Source of the DNA: Sporolactobacillus sp. CQH2019
GTDB taxonomy: Bacteria > Bacillota > Bacilli > Bacillales > Sporolactobacillaceae
NCBI RefSeq assembly: GCF_028765345.1
Contig: NZ_JARAJZ010000001.1
Coordinates: forward strand, 1 to 64,000
Direction of reading: 5' to 3'
Length of the DNA stretch: 64,000 nt
The notes under the pieces were generated by a model, which was not told the DNA's origin, searched no databases, and worked only from the letters and a program-made list of their open reading frames with translations. A program made the translations under genes and the position numbers. Position 1 is the stretch's first letter; each line of letters starts with the position of its first letter. Below are positions 46,136 to 55,291 of this stretch, piece after piece.

Positions 46136-47350
46136 TTACTCTGGCTTTTTCATAATGCCTTTCTCGTACAGCGCTTTGATCTCTTTATCCGTATAACCAA
46201 ACTCATGCATCACATCCTCATTGTCGGTACCATACTTTGCGCCGCCGCGAAAAATTTGTCCTGGATTTTTTTTGAACTTCGGAATCATATTTACACCTTT
46301 AACCGTCCGATTCGTCATTTCATCATGCCATTCCGTGATTGTCTCCCTTGCCTGATAATGCGGATGCTCAAGCATCATCTGATAGGTCATAATCTTACTG
46401 CATGGCACTTTCAATTGACTCAAGATCCGGTCGACTTCATCAACTGTCCGCTCAGCGCAAAACGTTTCCAGCGCTTTAACAAACTTTTTTGCCCTTTGCG
46501 GGTGCTGCCTATCAATGGTTTGTATGATACCTTCAAAATCCGGATCATGTTCAAACCCAAGAAGATTGATCAGTTTTCGTACAGGAGCGGCACCCCCGAC
46601 CGCTATGAATATCCAACCATCTTTACATCTTTCCGTCCCATTACAAGCACCGATCACGTCAAGGTTACCCATGCGCGGATACTGAATGCCTTTGTTCACG
46701 CCATCTGACAAATAGTTCCCTTGCAGGCGGGCCATTGCTTCATATTGCGCCACATCGATGCTTTCTCCGATGCCGGTTTCTCTGGCTCGGATCACGCCAG
46801 CCAGTGCTGACCATGCACCGAACAATCCGGTAATATAATCACCGGTGAATGGTTTCGTAACATACGGCGGATTGGGTTCCGGCATGCCGTTAATGCTCAT
46901 AAAACCGCTGAATGCTTGGCCGATGCTGTCGAACGACGGGCGTGAGACATAATCGGGATCCCCAGTTTGTCCAAAACCGGAAATATGAACAATAACCAGC
47001 TTTGGATTGGCTTCCCATAAGACTTCATCCGTTAGCCCCCATTTCTTCCACGTTCCGCCCTTGTTGGATTCAACAAGCAAATCTGCCCATTTGATCATTC
47101 GCAACAGGACAGCTTTGCCTTCCGGAGTCGGAATGTTCAAAGAGCTCATCCGCTGGTTTCTTCGTTCCGTCGACCATGCATCGCCAAAATTACGAAACAT
47201 ATCTTGCGCACGGGTGCTCTCCAATTCAATGACATCAGCGCCTTGCTCCGCAAACAGTCCACACATAAATGGCCCGGCGACAACCGCCGCCGCGTTAATA
47301 ACTTTAAGATTCCGCAATGTTCCGAAACTTGGAATCTCTTCTCTTCTCAT
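46136..47350 (-). CDS. Class III CoA-transferase (CaiB/BaiF family)
   Basis: 404 residues. VINAAAVVAGPFMCGLFAEQGADVIELE is the family opening; LIVESNKGGTWKKWGLTDE-like helix, LVIVHISGFGQTGDPD and the catalytic aspartate in SRPSFDSIGQAFSGFM near residue 160 follow. AQYEAMARLQGNYL and the C-terminal CSKIMTYQMMLEHPHYQARE complete the pattern. GGGGGAA before the ATG at 47350 sets the start, about 70 nt below the predicted sigma-54 start point. It would exchange CoA between product and substrate acids. It differs clearly from the transferase at 19144, so the two clusters probably act on different acids. Confidence 0.88.
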   Translation of the reverse strand: MRREEIPSFGTLRNLKVINAAAVVAGPFMCGLFAEQGADVIELESTRAQDMFRNFGDAWSTERRNQRMSSLNIPTPEGKAVLLRMIKWADLLVESNKGGTWKKWGLTDEVLWEANPKLVIVHISGFGQTGDPDYVSRPSFDSIGQAFSGFMSINGMPEPNPPYVTKPFTGDYITGLFGAWSALAGVIRARETGIGESIDVAQYEAMARLQGNYLSDGVNKGIQYPRMGNLDVIGACNGTERCKDGWIFIAVGGAAPVRKLINLLGFEHDPDFEGIIQTIDRQHPQRAKKFVKALETFCAERTVDEVDRILSQLKVPCSKIMTYQMMLEHPHYQARETITEWHDEMTNRTVKGVNMIPKFKKNPGQIFRGGAKYGTDNEDVMHEFGYTDKEIKALYEKGIMKKPE

Positions 47351-47431
47351 CGTATTTCCCCCTTGCTTGTCCAAATCAACTGACAGCGAACTTATTCTGC
47401 AATGCTCAATGTGCACACATAGTTGATATAC

Positions 47432-47448
47432 TGCAAATGCCGTGCCAC
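47432..47448 (-). promoter_or_regulatory. Sigma-54 (-24/-12) promoter of the CaiB operon
   Basis: The minus strand reads GTGGCACGGCATTTGCA, a full match to the TGGCACG-N4-TTGCW core with correct spacing. The predicted start is near 47420. Confidence 0.88.
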
Positions 47449-47590
47449 CCTGCCCAGAGATTCTGTTTGCCTGTAAAAAACGTTGCTTATCTTGTATTCA
47501 TCAATCAGAAACAGCCGTCTGGTATGGCAGGAATAACATTTTCTGAAACAAATAGAGTGCAGGAATCATTAATCATTTCATGAGCTCAAT

Positions 47591-47633
47591 AATGGAACAC
47601 ATTGTTTTGTCTCCTTTGACAATGTGTTCCATT
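47591..47633. promoter_or_regulatory. Long inverted repeat, candidate enhancer site
   Basis: AATGGAACACATTG (47591-47604) and CAATGTGTTCCATT (47620-47633) are perfect complements, 15 nt apart. The element lies 145-185 bp upstream of the CaiB sigma-54 promoter. It lacks a T run. This makes it a good binding site for the activator encoded at 50055. Confidence 0.6.
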
Positions 47634-48454
47634 TGCCATCAATCCGCCATACTCTCCGGTCCGTAGGTTACGATGTCGTGAATTCAATTGATCGATATTG
47701 ACAGCTCATTCACCATAAAATAATCTAAAGGTATTCGGACGTCTGAATATTTGTTATTTAAGCAGACTCTTAGTGAATGCCTTCACAATGCATCAGTAAA
47801 CCTTCAGACATTAACACAACGTATGCCCGTAGTGATTTAATTCATGAAAAAATATCGTATACCCCGGATATCCCGGAAATTCCAAGCCCGTAATGTTCGG
47901 GAACATTGATATCATTAAACGGGGACAACATTTATTCGATAAGATCACCATAGTCGTATTTAACAATACAAAACATGTGCAGACAGTCACAGATCCACAG
48001 CAATGCGCAGTAAGACAGGGGGCAGCATAGTAGACGATTTCAGCGGATTTCCGGCCGATATTTAACCGAAAATAAAATAAATGTGATTCTGCATGGACTT
48101 ACGTGCTATCACTGAAAATGAACTGCAGATCCCGTCGATTATTGAATCGTGGTGTTCTTCTGCTAAAACCCGCTTCATTATGATGGCAGAAATGGAGACG
48201 CATACATCAGTTCCAGCATTAATAGCAAAGACATTTCTACACCCGTTTCCGAAGTCGTTAATCAAACGCTGAAACAATAAAATGATTTGGCAAATCGGCT
48301 TTCTGCCGCCGAATTCAAGTGATTGGCACTGAATCATATCACTAGCAATTATTAATAATTTGCAAATAACGGCTTTTTTGTCAAAATACCACAAAACCAT
48401 GGTAATTAAAATTATTTTTCTATCAGTTTTTCTAAATAGTAAGAAAGAGGGATT
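47634..48454. other. Region between the CaiB promoter and rpoN
   Basis: Filled mainly by the coaD relic. The rpoN promoter should lie near 48360-48440 (TTGTCA at about 48379), but no confident pair was found. Confidence 0.4.
47844..48280 (+). pseudogene. Decayed second coaD (phosphopantetheine adenylyltransferase)
   Basis: Three reading frames together give CoaD-like blocks in the right order. IVYPG then PVMFGNIDIIKRGQHLFDK stands where GSFDPVTxGHLDII occurs in intact CoaD. Next come ITIVVFNNTKH, LRAITENELQIPSIIES, TRFIMMAEMET, and AYISSSINSKDISTPVSEVV ending in NQTLKQ and a stop. The TxGH active site is lost and several frameshifts separate the blocks, so it is dead. Its presence next to rpoN mirrors the intact coaD in the other Fix cluster. 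Confidence 0.72.
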
Positions 48455-49834
48455 GTGTTGACTAATCAACTGCTTCTCACACCCAAAACGCAACAGAAAA
48501 TCAGCCCAAGACTTATACAGGGATTGCAGGTTCTGGCGTTACCCATCGACGATTTAGGTGCGTTTGTCAATGAATGCATCTGCAATAATCCCTTGCTTGA
48601 AAATGATCGGACAAATGAAGAACCGGAAGAATTATTGTGTAAAATGTCGGCAGATCCAAACGAGGTATCAGATCGACTGTTCAGCAGCAGGCATACCGCG
48701 GACTTTGAAGAGAAAATCACCGACACCTTGAAATATGCCGGGGAGGTTCCTGAAACTGAAACACTTCGTGGTTTTCTGCATCTTCAACTGACATTATGCT
48801 GCTATTCAAAGATTCAGAAATTAATTGGAGAAGAGATTATTAATAACATCGATGATAATGGTTACTTTTGCGGGGAACTGTGTGAAATTGCTTATCAATA
48901 CGGACAATCCCGCGATTCAGTGGAAACCATTTTGCGCCGGATACAATCCTTTTCTCCGGCAGGCATCGGTGCGGCCTCACTTGAAGAGTGTCTGCTCCAT
49001 CAAGTCAGTCCGGATCTGCCGGACCGGGGACTCATTGAAGCCCTCATCAGTCGCGAACTTACTGATCTTGCTGCCGGAAAATACTCAAGGCTTTCCAATA
49101 AGTATGGAGTCAGCAAGCATCGGATACAAAATGCCGTCAATTGTATCCGTAAGCTTAACCCGCGTCCGGGTTTGAGATTTTGTCAAAACACGCTGATTAA
49201 TTATACGATTCCAGATGTCGTTGTCAGACGAGGAGCCGGTCGTCATTTTGATGTTTCCGTAAATGACCGTTTTATTCAGAAATTATCTGTCAATGCTTAC
49301 TATTCATGTCTTGCAGACAATCCGCGGACGAGCGGTATTGACCGGGAGTATATTATCAAACGGCAATATGAAGCAAAAACACTAATCGGTCAACTACGAA
49401 TGCGTTATTTCACTTTGCAAAAAGTTGCTTTATGCATCGTCCATCACCAGATGCCTTTTTTTGAGCTGGGGCCTTCAAATATTAAACCGCTTACAATGAA
49501 GCAGGTTGCTAGTGAAATCGGTATCCATATCTCAACGGTCAGCCGAGCGGTCAGTCAAAAATATGTGGATACGCCATGGGGCGTTTATGCCTTGAAAGAC
49601 TTCTTTCCGTCATCTCTCAAGCAACCGTCAAAACCAACAATCACAAGCAACCAGATCAAACTATTAATTCGTCAGATCATCGATCATGAAAATCCAAATG
49701 ATCCTTTAAGCGATCATGAGATTATGTGCCAAATCATGGATCGCGATGTCATCGTATCCAGACGTACAGTTGCCAAATATCGAAAAATGATGGGCATTGA
49801 GGGGCAGAATATGCGCAGGCATTTTTCTGACTGA
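48455..49834 (+). CDS. rpoN: RNA polymerase sigma-54 factor
   Basis: 459 residues, full length. Region I is the glutamine/leucine-rich LLLTPKTQQKISPRLIQGLQVLALP, which contacts the activator. The core-binding region has IDDNGYFCGELCEIA and SFSPAGIGAASLEECLLHQ. The helix-turn-helix is MKQVASEIGIHISTVSRAV, and the RpoN box is SRRTVAKYRKMMGI at about residues 435-448. It directs polymerase to -24/-12 promoters and needs an enhancer-binding ATPase. GTG at 48455 or TTG at 48458 follows GAGGG. It is set between its own likely targets and its activator, so it may be a dedicated copy (called sigL in Bacillus). Confidence 0.95.
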   Translation: MLTNQLLLTPKTQQKISPRLIQGLQVLALPIDDLGAFVNECICNNPLLENDRTNEEPEELLCKMSADPNEVSDRLFSSRHTADFEEKITDTLKYAGEVPETETLRGFLHLQLTLCCYSKIQKLIGEEIINNIDDNGYFCGELCEIAYQYGQSRDSVETILRRIQSFSPAGIGAASLEECLLHQVSPDLPDRGLIEALISRELTDLAAGKYSRLSNKYGVSKHRIQNAVNCIRKLNPRPGLRFCQNTLINYTIPDVVVRRGAGRHFDVSVNDRFIQKLSVNAYYSCLADNPRTSGIDREYIIKRQYEAKTLIGQLRMRYFTLQKVALCIVHHQMPFFELGPSNIKPLTMKQVASEIGIHISTVSRAVSQKYVDTPWGVYALKDFFPSSLKQPSKPTITSNQIKLLIRQIIDHENPNDPLSDHEIMCQIMDRDVIVSRRTVAKYRKMMGIEGQNMRRHFSD

Positions 49835-50054
49835 TTCTGTTCAAAGTGAATTTTTCTCTTGGCTGTGCACCTGAACGAGGCCAGCGATTGCCGTTGGAGT
49901 TAGGTTTCAATTTAACTGTTTTATTTTTAGGCAGTGGTGAATGTTATTATTCAGTGGTTTGAAATTAAAAATCGCTAATTCTATCCTCCAACCATGAAGA
50001 ACAAGTACATGATCCTGTGAAAATATATTCTCAGGAAGCGGAGGTTTGTTCATC
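49835..50054. promoter_or_regulatory. Spacer between rpoN and the activator gene
   Basis: 220 bp, AT-rich in its second half. No sigma-54 site or hairpin was seen; the activator may have its own vegetative promoter here. Confidence 0.3.
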
Positions 50055-52004
50055 ATGACTTATGAATCAGACAATATTTTAACTGCCTGGAGAACATTTA
50101 TCGGAAAAGGCAAGCTTCTCAAGGAAAATATCCGGCCGGAAGTCGCACGTTCATGGCTTCGCTGTCGTCAGCTGAACGTGGATCCATGGTCATCGGATTT
50201 CCCCTCATTCTCAGAAGAGCGATTGATACAAGTCAAAAAAGGACATACAGATTTGCTGGAGATGGCACATCCTGTGATCCTTTATTTATTGGCAATTTTC
50301 AAGTGCAATATCAGCATCTGTGATGAGAAAGGGTTTGTTTTTGAACTAAAAACACCATTGGACGCCTATCCACGGACATACGGTACACAAATTGAAGAAA
50401 AAACATGTGGAAATGGCAGTATCACCGTCACCCTTAATGAAAAGAAACCATTCCGTCTCGAAGGTTTTGAACATTACCGCACGGTTTCTCAAGATTATTC
50501 AGGGGTAAGCGCCCCTATCTTTACTCAGCATCAAATGACAGCAGTTCTGACGATGACAAATCCATTTTATTCACTTCCCGAGCACGCCCTTATCTGTTGT
50601 ATTGAAGGAGCCAAGATCATCTCAAAGCTGCTGAATAATGTTCAGGAACGTCACTTACTGTCAACGGCGAATCTGTTTTCCGGCATCATTAACGCGCATC
50701 CCCAACCAATTCTGATTCTTGATAAAGTGGGCAACATTCTGACTGCAAACACGGCCGGGGAAAAAATCGTCTGGCACTATACAATTGAAAACTACGGCCG
50801 TGAAAATATTGCCCGCTACCTTGTCCATAAAGAAGATATACACTGGATACTAGATGACGAGGCAATGTCGCAACCCAGAATGATTTATTTTCGAAATCGT
50901 TCCAAAGTGACCGAATATCAAGTGGTGGAAAAGAGAACGATCTATTTACCTAATGGACTGGAACATCACCTTGTGTGCCTTGGGATCAATCAGCCGGACA
51001 ATCTAAAAACCAATAAAAAGAAGATAATTCTGCGAGATAATAGTCCGATCATCGATTACGTCGGTGTTAGCAAACCATGGAAAAAAATAGATGCTGTCGT
51101 TCATAAGATTGCCAAATACAATACGAATGTGCTGCTGCTCGGCGAGACCGGCACCGGCAAGGAAGTGGTGGCGAGGGCCATTCATAGACTCAGCGGCCGA
51201 AGCGGCCCATTCGTTGCAATCAATTGCGGCGCCATTCCAAAAGAATTGTTCGCAAGTGAACTGTTCGGTTATGAAAGCGGTGCTTTTACCGGCGCCAAAA
51301 CCGGCGGGGCAATCGGCAAATTCGAATATGCGGATCAAGGCACGCTTTTTCTCGATGAGATCGGAGAAATGCCGCTTGAAATTCAAGTCAGCTTTCTCCG
51401 GGTTATTCAGGAAAAAACACTCATGCGCATTGGATCCAATACGAACAGAACATGTGACGTTCGCTTAATCGCGGCGACTAACCAGAACCTCAGGGCAGCT
51501 GTCCAAACCGGGAAATTTCGTTCTGATCTCTTTTACCGTCTGAGCGTTGTGGAGCTGGAATTACCCCTCCTGAAAGAAAGGCGTTCCGATATTCCGCTCC
51601 TTACCGAATATTTTATCAATATGCTATCCAATCAGTTGCATATTTCATACCGGCCGATTTCCAATCAGGTAATTGACGCATTGGCCGGCTATTCCTGGCC
51701 GGGAAATGTAAGAGAGTTAAAAAACGTCGTCGAAAAGATGCTGATTTTCTCCGATGAAAAACCGATTACCATGGATTTATTACCGGAGTATATACGGAAT
51801 GAAATCAGTACACCGAAGCACCTTCCTCCGATACGTTCAGAAGGTTTTCGCAGCGAAAGCGATCAGATTAGCGCGTTGCTCGAGCAATGTCAGGGCAACC
51901 TGTCACAAGCCGCCCGGCAGCTTGGCGTAGGGCGAAACACACTGTATCGAAAGATAAAAAAATATAATATTGAGATGCACACTTCCGTCGTTAAGAAGGA
52001 TTAA
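50055..52004 (+). CDS. Sigma-54-dependent transcriptional activator (AcoR-like)
   Basis: 649 residues. An N-terminal GAF-like sensor (about 50-200) reads [18 protein letters not shown], then [19 protein letters not shown], as in AcoR-type activators. A PAS domain follows (about 205-310: [19 protein letters not shown]). The AAA+ domain has Walker A GETGTGKE near 365, the sigma-54 contact loop GAFTGA near 410, Walker [12 protein letters not shown], and [13 protein letters not shown]. The Fis-type HTH is [16 protein letters not shown] then [18 protein letters not shown] is 10 nt before the ATG at 50055. It should bind repeats upstream of the two sigma-54 promoters and respond to a small molecule, probably the acid or its CoA ester. 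Confidence 0.94.
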   Translation: MTYESDNILTAWRTFIGKGKLLKENIRPEVARSWLRCRQLNVDPWSSDFPSFSEERLIQVKKGHTDLLEMAHPVILYLLAIFKCNISICDEKGFVFELKTPLDAYPRTYGTQIEEKTCGNGSITVTLNEKKPFRLEGFEHYRTVSQDYSGVSAPIFTQHQMTAVLTMTNPFYSLPEHALICCIEGAKIISKLLNNVQERHLLSTANLFSGIINAHPQPILILDKVGNILTANTAGEKIVWHYTIENYGRENIARYLVHKEDIHWILDDEAMSQPRMIYFRNRSKVTEYQVVEKRTIYLPNGLEHHLVCLGINQPDNLKTNKKKIILRDNSPIIDYVGVSKPWKKIDAVVHKIAKYNTNVLLLGETGTGKEVVARAIHRLSGRSGPFVAINCGAIPKELFASELFGYESGAFTGAKTGGAIGKFEYADQGTLFLDEIGEMPLEIQVSFLRVIQEKTLMRIGSNTNRTCDVRLIAATNQNLRAAVQTGKFRSDLFYRLSVVELELPLLKERRSDIPLLTEYFINMLSNQLHISYRPISNQVIDALAGYSWPGNVRELKNVVEKMLIFSDEKPITMDLLPEYIRNEISTPKHLPPIRSEGFRSESDQISALLEQCQGNLSQAARQLGVGRNTLYRKIKKYNIEMHTSVVKKD

Positions 52005-52049
52005 CTTTTCCTTCAAAATATAAATCGGACCGCCATAAAATAACAAATG

Positions 52050-52304
52050 TTTTTGATAATTGAAATAGCGCCATCTCGCTCATACAACCGTGAGCCACTC
52101 CATTTCCAGTTGGAGCATCGTCTTTACATGGAGAGGGAGGCATGATAAACTTGCCGCTGCTCGAAAAACCTTGGTGCGACGCTTTTCGAGAGCAGTCATG
52201 CCTCTAGAGGCTCCATGTCAAGACATCCCATAATTTCCAATTTACAAGTCAAGGATGGCTCACGATGATGTTATCAGAGTGGCTCAAAATCCAATTATCA
52301 AAAA
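52050..52304. repeat. Nested fold-back element (MITE-like or structured RNA)
   Basis: Five nested pairs of arms point to one centre: TTTTTGATAATTG/CAATTATCAAAAA (52050-52062, 52292-52304), CGTGAGCCA/TGGCTCACG (52089, 52256), ACATGGAG/CTCCATGT (52126, 52211), AGGCATGA/TCATGCCT (52138, 52196) and CTGCTCGAAAA/TTTTCGAGAGCAG (52157, 52183). The whole 255 bp can fold on itself. Confidence 0.7.
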
Positions 52305-52547
52305 CAACAAATGCCGCCACAAAATCCGACGCTGCCGATAGAACTGCCAAGCCATAACAAAGAACCGGATGCTATAATGTACTGCCTCGTGCAGGGTCCT
52401 TCAGGAAAATCGCTGACATGGTTCACCTAACGAAGGAACCATCCGAATTTTCAGCTATCCTCCATAAACTGAATCTGCATAATAAGGCGCAGATTAGCAG
52501 ATTGCCAAAAGATGAAAAAGAATAAACTTTGCTTAATATGCTTTTAG

Positions 52548-52583
52548 AGCTCTGTTGAGGTGAGGAATCAACGGAGCTTTTTC
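52548..52583 (+). terminator. Intrinsic terminator
   Basis: AGCTCTGTTGA and TCAACGGAGCT pair with one wobble, then TTTTTC. It would end rightward transcripts, perhaps those from a lost gene near 52380-52525. Confidence 0.7.
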
Positions 52584-52894
52584 AGGTGCATCCCGGGACC
52601 CGCGAAGCAACGCCCGATCCAAAAGCCGAAAAAGAGGGTCTATATATTCTGGATAGATTCGTTTTCAACTTGTGATCCTTCATCCATTAAATATTAAGTC
52701 GTATGAATCTTCCAATGCCATTGACGCATGCAATTAAAATTCTTTATTTACATCACCCAAAAAGTTGCTTTATTGAGGATGTAGTAAGACCAATAGGGAT
52801 GGAGCAAAAAGTCATGAAAATATGCAATGATGAACTTTTTTGTCATGCTGGCTCAGCCGGATTAGGGAGTGAGTCCGGTGCCATTGGGGCACAA

Positions 52895-53025
52895 CGACCG
52901 ATAAAACGGGTCCGTCGACCGATAGAGTTACTGTGACGACCGATAAACCAGGTATGTTGATCGATAAGATTGCCATGATGACCGATAAACGAGGTGCGTT
53001 AGCCGATAAAATTACTGCGACGACG
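52895..53025. repeat. Short repeats built on ACCGATAAA
   Basis: ACCGATAAA or close variants occur six times at roughly 20-26 bp steps just before the 82-bp array. Translated in one frame they give TDK and DKI steps, but no ribosome site supports a protein. Confidence 0.55.
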
Positions 53026-53059
53026 AAAAACCTTCTTGAAACAGGTCCGTTTAACGTTT

Positions 53060-54055
53060 CGGTGCGAGTTTTCGGCGTTCAGGTGCGACTTTCCAGTGAT
53101 TCGGTGCAAGTTAAGCCTGATTCGGTGCAACTTTCTCCTGTTTTGGTGCGAGTTCCAACCGATTTGGTGCGACCCCTCAGGTTCGATGCGGGTTCTGCCT
53201 GATTCGGTGCGACTTTCTCCTGTTTTGGTGCGAGTTCCAACCGATTTGGTGCGACCCCTCAGGTTCGGTGCAAGTTAAGTCTGATTCGGTGCGACTTTCT
53301 CCTGTTTTGGTGCAAGTTAAGCCCGATTCGGTGCGACTTTCTCCCGTTTTGGTGCGAGTTCCAATCGATTCGGTGCGACCCCTCAGGTTCGGTGCAGGTT
53401 CTGCCTGATTCGGTGCGACTTTCTCCCGTTTTGGTGCGACATTCCAGTGATTCGGTGCGACCGCTCAGGTTCGGTGCAAGTTAAGCCCGATTCGGTGCGA
53501 CTTTCTCCCGTTTTGGTGCGACATTCCAGTGATTCGGTGCGACCGCTCAGGTTCGGTGCAAGTTAAGCCCGATTCGGTGCGACTTTCTCCTGTTTTGGTG
53601 CGACATTCCAGTGATCCGGTGCGACCCCTCAGGTTCGGTGCAAATTAAGCCCGATTCGGTGCGACTTTCTCCCGTTTTGGTGCGAGTTCCAATCGATTCG
53701 GTGCGACCGCTCAGGTTCGGTGCAAGTTAAGCCTGATTCGGTGCGACTTTCTCCCGTTTTGGTGCGAGTTCCAACCGATTTGGTGCGACCGCTCAGGTTC
53801 GGTGCAAGTTAAGCCTGATTCGGTGCGACTTTCTCCCGTTTTGGTGCGACATTCCAGTGATTCGGTGCGACCGCTCAGGTTCGGTGCAAGTTAAGCCTGA
53901 TTCGGTGCGACTTTTTCCTGTTTTGGTGCGACATTCCAGTGATTCGGTGCGACCGCTCAGGTTCGGTGCAAGTTAAGCCCGATTCGGTGCGACTTTCTCC
54001 CGTTTTGGTGCGAGTTCCAATCGATTCGGTGCGACCGCTCAGGTTCGGTGCGACT
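53060..54055. repeat. 82-bp higher-order tandem repeat array (minisatellite)
   Basis: About 12 copies of an 82-bp unit, with one half-unit of 41 bp near 53289-53330. Each unit has four GGTGC modules in steps of 21, 21, 19 and 21 bp: GGTGCGACTTTCTCC, GGTGCGAGTTCCAA (or GACATTCCAG), GGTGCGACCGCTCAGG, GGTGCAAGTTAAGCC. Copies are 90% or more alike by eye, and C/T changes are shared between neighbours, as in repeats that expand locally. It is not a CRISPR array: there are no unique spacers. Confidence 0.92.
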
Positions 54056-54163
54056 GATAATTTTCTCAGCGTTCCGTCCCGCCTTTCTCCGGTTTGGTCT
54101 AGTTTTCTAATCCGATCAGATTGTTGTACGGAATTCGTCAGCTGCGAAATCTATCTATTAAAT

Positions 54164-54556
54164 TTACTTGCTTTTAGTCAGATTAACTGCTTTTACTTGG
54201 GCAGGTTGATGTTCAACATATTCCGCAATAAGACCGTCAGGGTGCCTGACTGTTACATTTTTACCGGTTGGTACAATTCGCGGCTCCCTTATTATCGCAA
54301 CATTGTTGTGTTCAAAATAGATGAGAAAATCGTCCAGCGAGTCAACCATGAAAGTCAATTTTGTCATACTGAATGGTTTCAGATCTTCAGATTTCCCGGC
54401 GACGAACAGAAAATCACCGATTGAAGCTAATTCCAGGTGCATTTCCGGATATTTAAATCGTAAGTCCGGATGCGTACCAAACAATTTTTCATAGTATGGC
54501 AAAACTTTATCCAGATCGTTAACATACATTCGAAAATATGTTTTTTTTATTTTCAT
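54164..54556 (-). CDS. Glyoxalase/VOC-family protein
   Basis: 130 residues, one VOC module pair. MKIKKTYFRMYVNDLDKVLPYYEKLFG begins it, MHLELASIGDFLFVAG, LTFMVDSLDDFLIYFEHNNV and VTVRHPDGLIAEYVEH follow. A histidine in the first strand is absent but the late histidines and EYVEH glutamate could bind a metal. Function unknown: the family covers isomerases, dioxygenases and antibiotic-binding proteins. The ATG at 54556 follows AAAGGGAA; the frame up to 54628 has no site. It is the last gene before the mobile element. Confidence 0.8.
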   Translation of the reverse strand: MKIKKTYFRMYVNDLDKVLPYYEKLFGTHPDLRFKYPEMHLELASIGDFLFVAGKSEDLKPFSMTKLTFMVDSLDDFLIYFEHNNVAIIREPRIVPTGKNVTVRHPDGLIAEYVEHQPAQVKAVNLTKSK

Positions 54557-55007
54557 CTCATAAATTCCCTTTCCACAGCTGCTGCGCAGAATCGTCAACT
54601 GCACAATCGTCTTTCTCTTACCATTCATTATAGAGCAGAAAAAACATTTCGAATCATGGTACGACTGTAGTATGAGTAAACAACTATTTTTTTACGCGGC
54701 AACTTAATTCAAAGGAAGAATGCCGGTTGTATCGTTCCGGTTAAACCTCCTTATTTATCACCCATCTTTTCATTGATTCAAACACAAAAAGTCCGGATCC
54801 CCGGGAACACTCACTACTCTATATATTTTTTCGTTGTTATTGAACTCTTCATCTTAAGAACGCATTTTGCACAGCTTTCAGCCTGTCTCGTTAAGATGAG
54901 GCCGTCCCCAAGGGAGGCGCCGATAAGATTCAAAAGTCGGTCTGTCCATTTCAAAAATAATTAAGGAGACTGTTCATCGTCGGAAAATCAACTTTTGAGA
55001 CAGTCTC
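54557..55007. other. Spacer before the mobile element
   Basis: 450 bp, no credible gene. Its right end holds the hairpin at 54965-55008, which I take for the original mutL terminator. Confidence 0.4.
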
Positions 55008-55008
55008 C
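54965..55008 (-). terminator. Probable original terminator of mutL
   Basis: GGAGACTGT (54965-54973) and ACAGTCTCC (55000-55008) pair. On the minus strand the hairpin is followed by TTAATTATTTTT. It lies directly beyond the left 53-bp repeat, the place where the mutL terminator would be if the element were removed. Confidence 0.6.
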
Positions 55009-55060
55009 GAAAAATCCCTTTACTGTATGCGTTTAAGCATCTTCTCCATTTCGTAGGTCG
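55008..55060. repeat. Left attachment-type repeat (copy of mutL 3' end)
   Basis: 53 bp that match 61560-61612 with two mismatches. It codes (minus strand) the last residues of MutL, TYEMEKMLKRIQ and the stop, where the intact gene has F for L. It marks the left end of the integrated element. Confidence 0.85.
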
Positions 55061-55231
55061 ATTAATAGGAGCTTTTTAAGCAAAATCATACTTTTTAAAA
55101 AGCCTGATATATAGGCATTTTTAAGAATATCATTTCAGGATGTTTCAGTTCAATTCAAAAAGATGGGGGCAGAATTACTGACCGTTAATTATTAAATAGG
55201 GTGTAAATTGAGGAAAAAAATATAATTATTT

Positions 55232-55257
55232 ATCCCGTCGCGAAGACGGGATTTTTT
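55232..55257 (+). terminator. Intrinsic terminator inside the element
   Basis: ATCCCGTC and GACGGGAT with a short loop and TTTTTT. Directly after it, TGTATAAT may be the promoter of the next gene. Confidence 0.75.
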
Positions 55258-55291
55258 GTATAATTAAGAAAAAGATACCGAGGGGTTTAAA

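Larger units (their letters stand above)
52005..54163. other. Repeat-rich non-coding region
   Basis: About 2.2 kb without a credible gene. It holds the fold-back element, a terminator, a short ACCGATAAA repeat block and the 82-bp repeat array, described separately. A 36-codon ORF at 52418-52525 may be the tail of a lost gene that used the terminator at 52548. Confidence 0.5.

Noticed and set aside
47892-47907. AATGTTC-GG-GAACATT palindrome as a third activator site
   Set aside because: It lies in the decayed TxGH region of the coaD relic and far from a sigma-54 promoter, so chance is likely.
48062-48493. 143-codon leftward ORF
   Set aside because: It overlaps the start of rpoN and is antisense to the coaD relic; no domain or ribosome site.
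52933-53278. ORFs that run into the repeat array
   Set aside because: They have no ribosome site, and the proteins are just translated repeats.
53060-54055. Possible CRISPR array
   Set aside because: Every part of the 82-bp unit repeats; there are no unique spacers and no cas genes.
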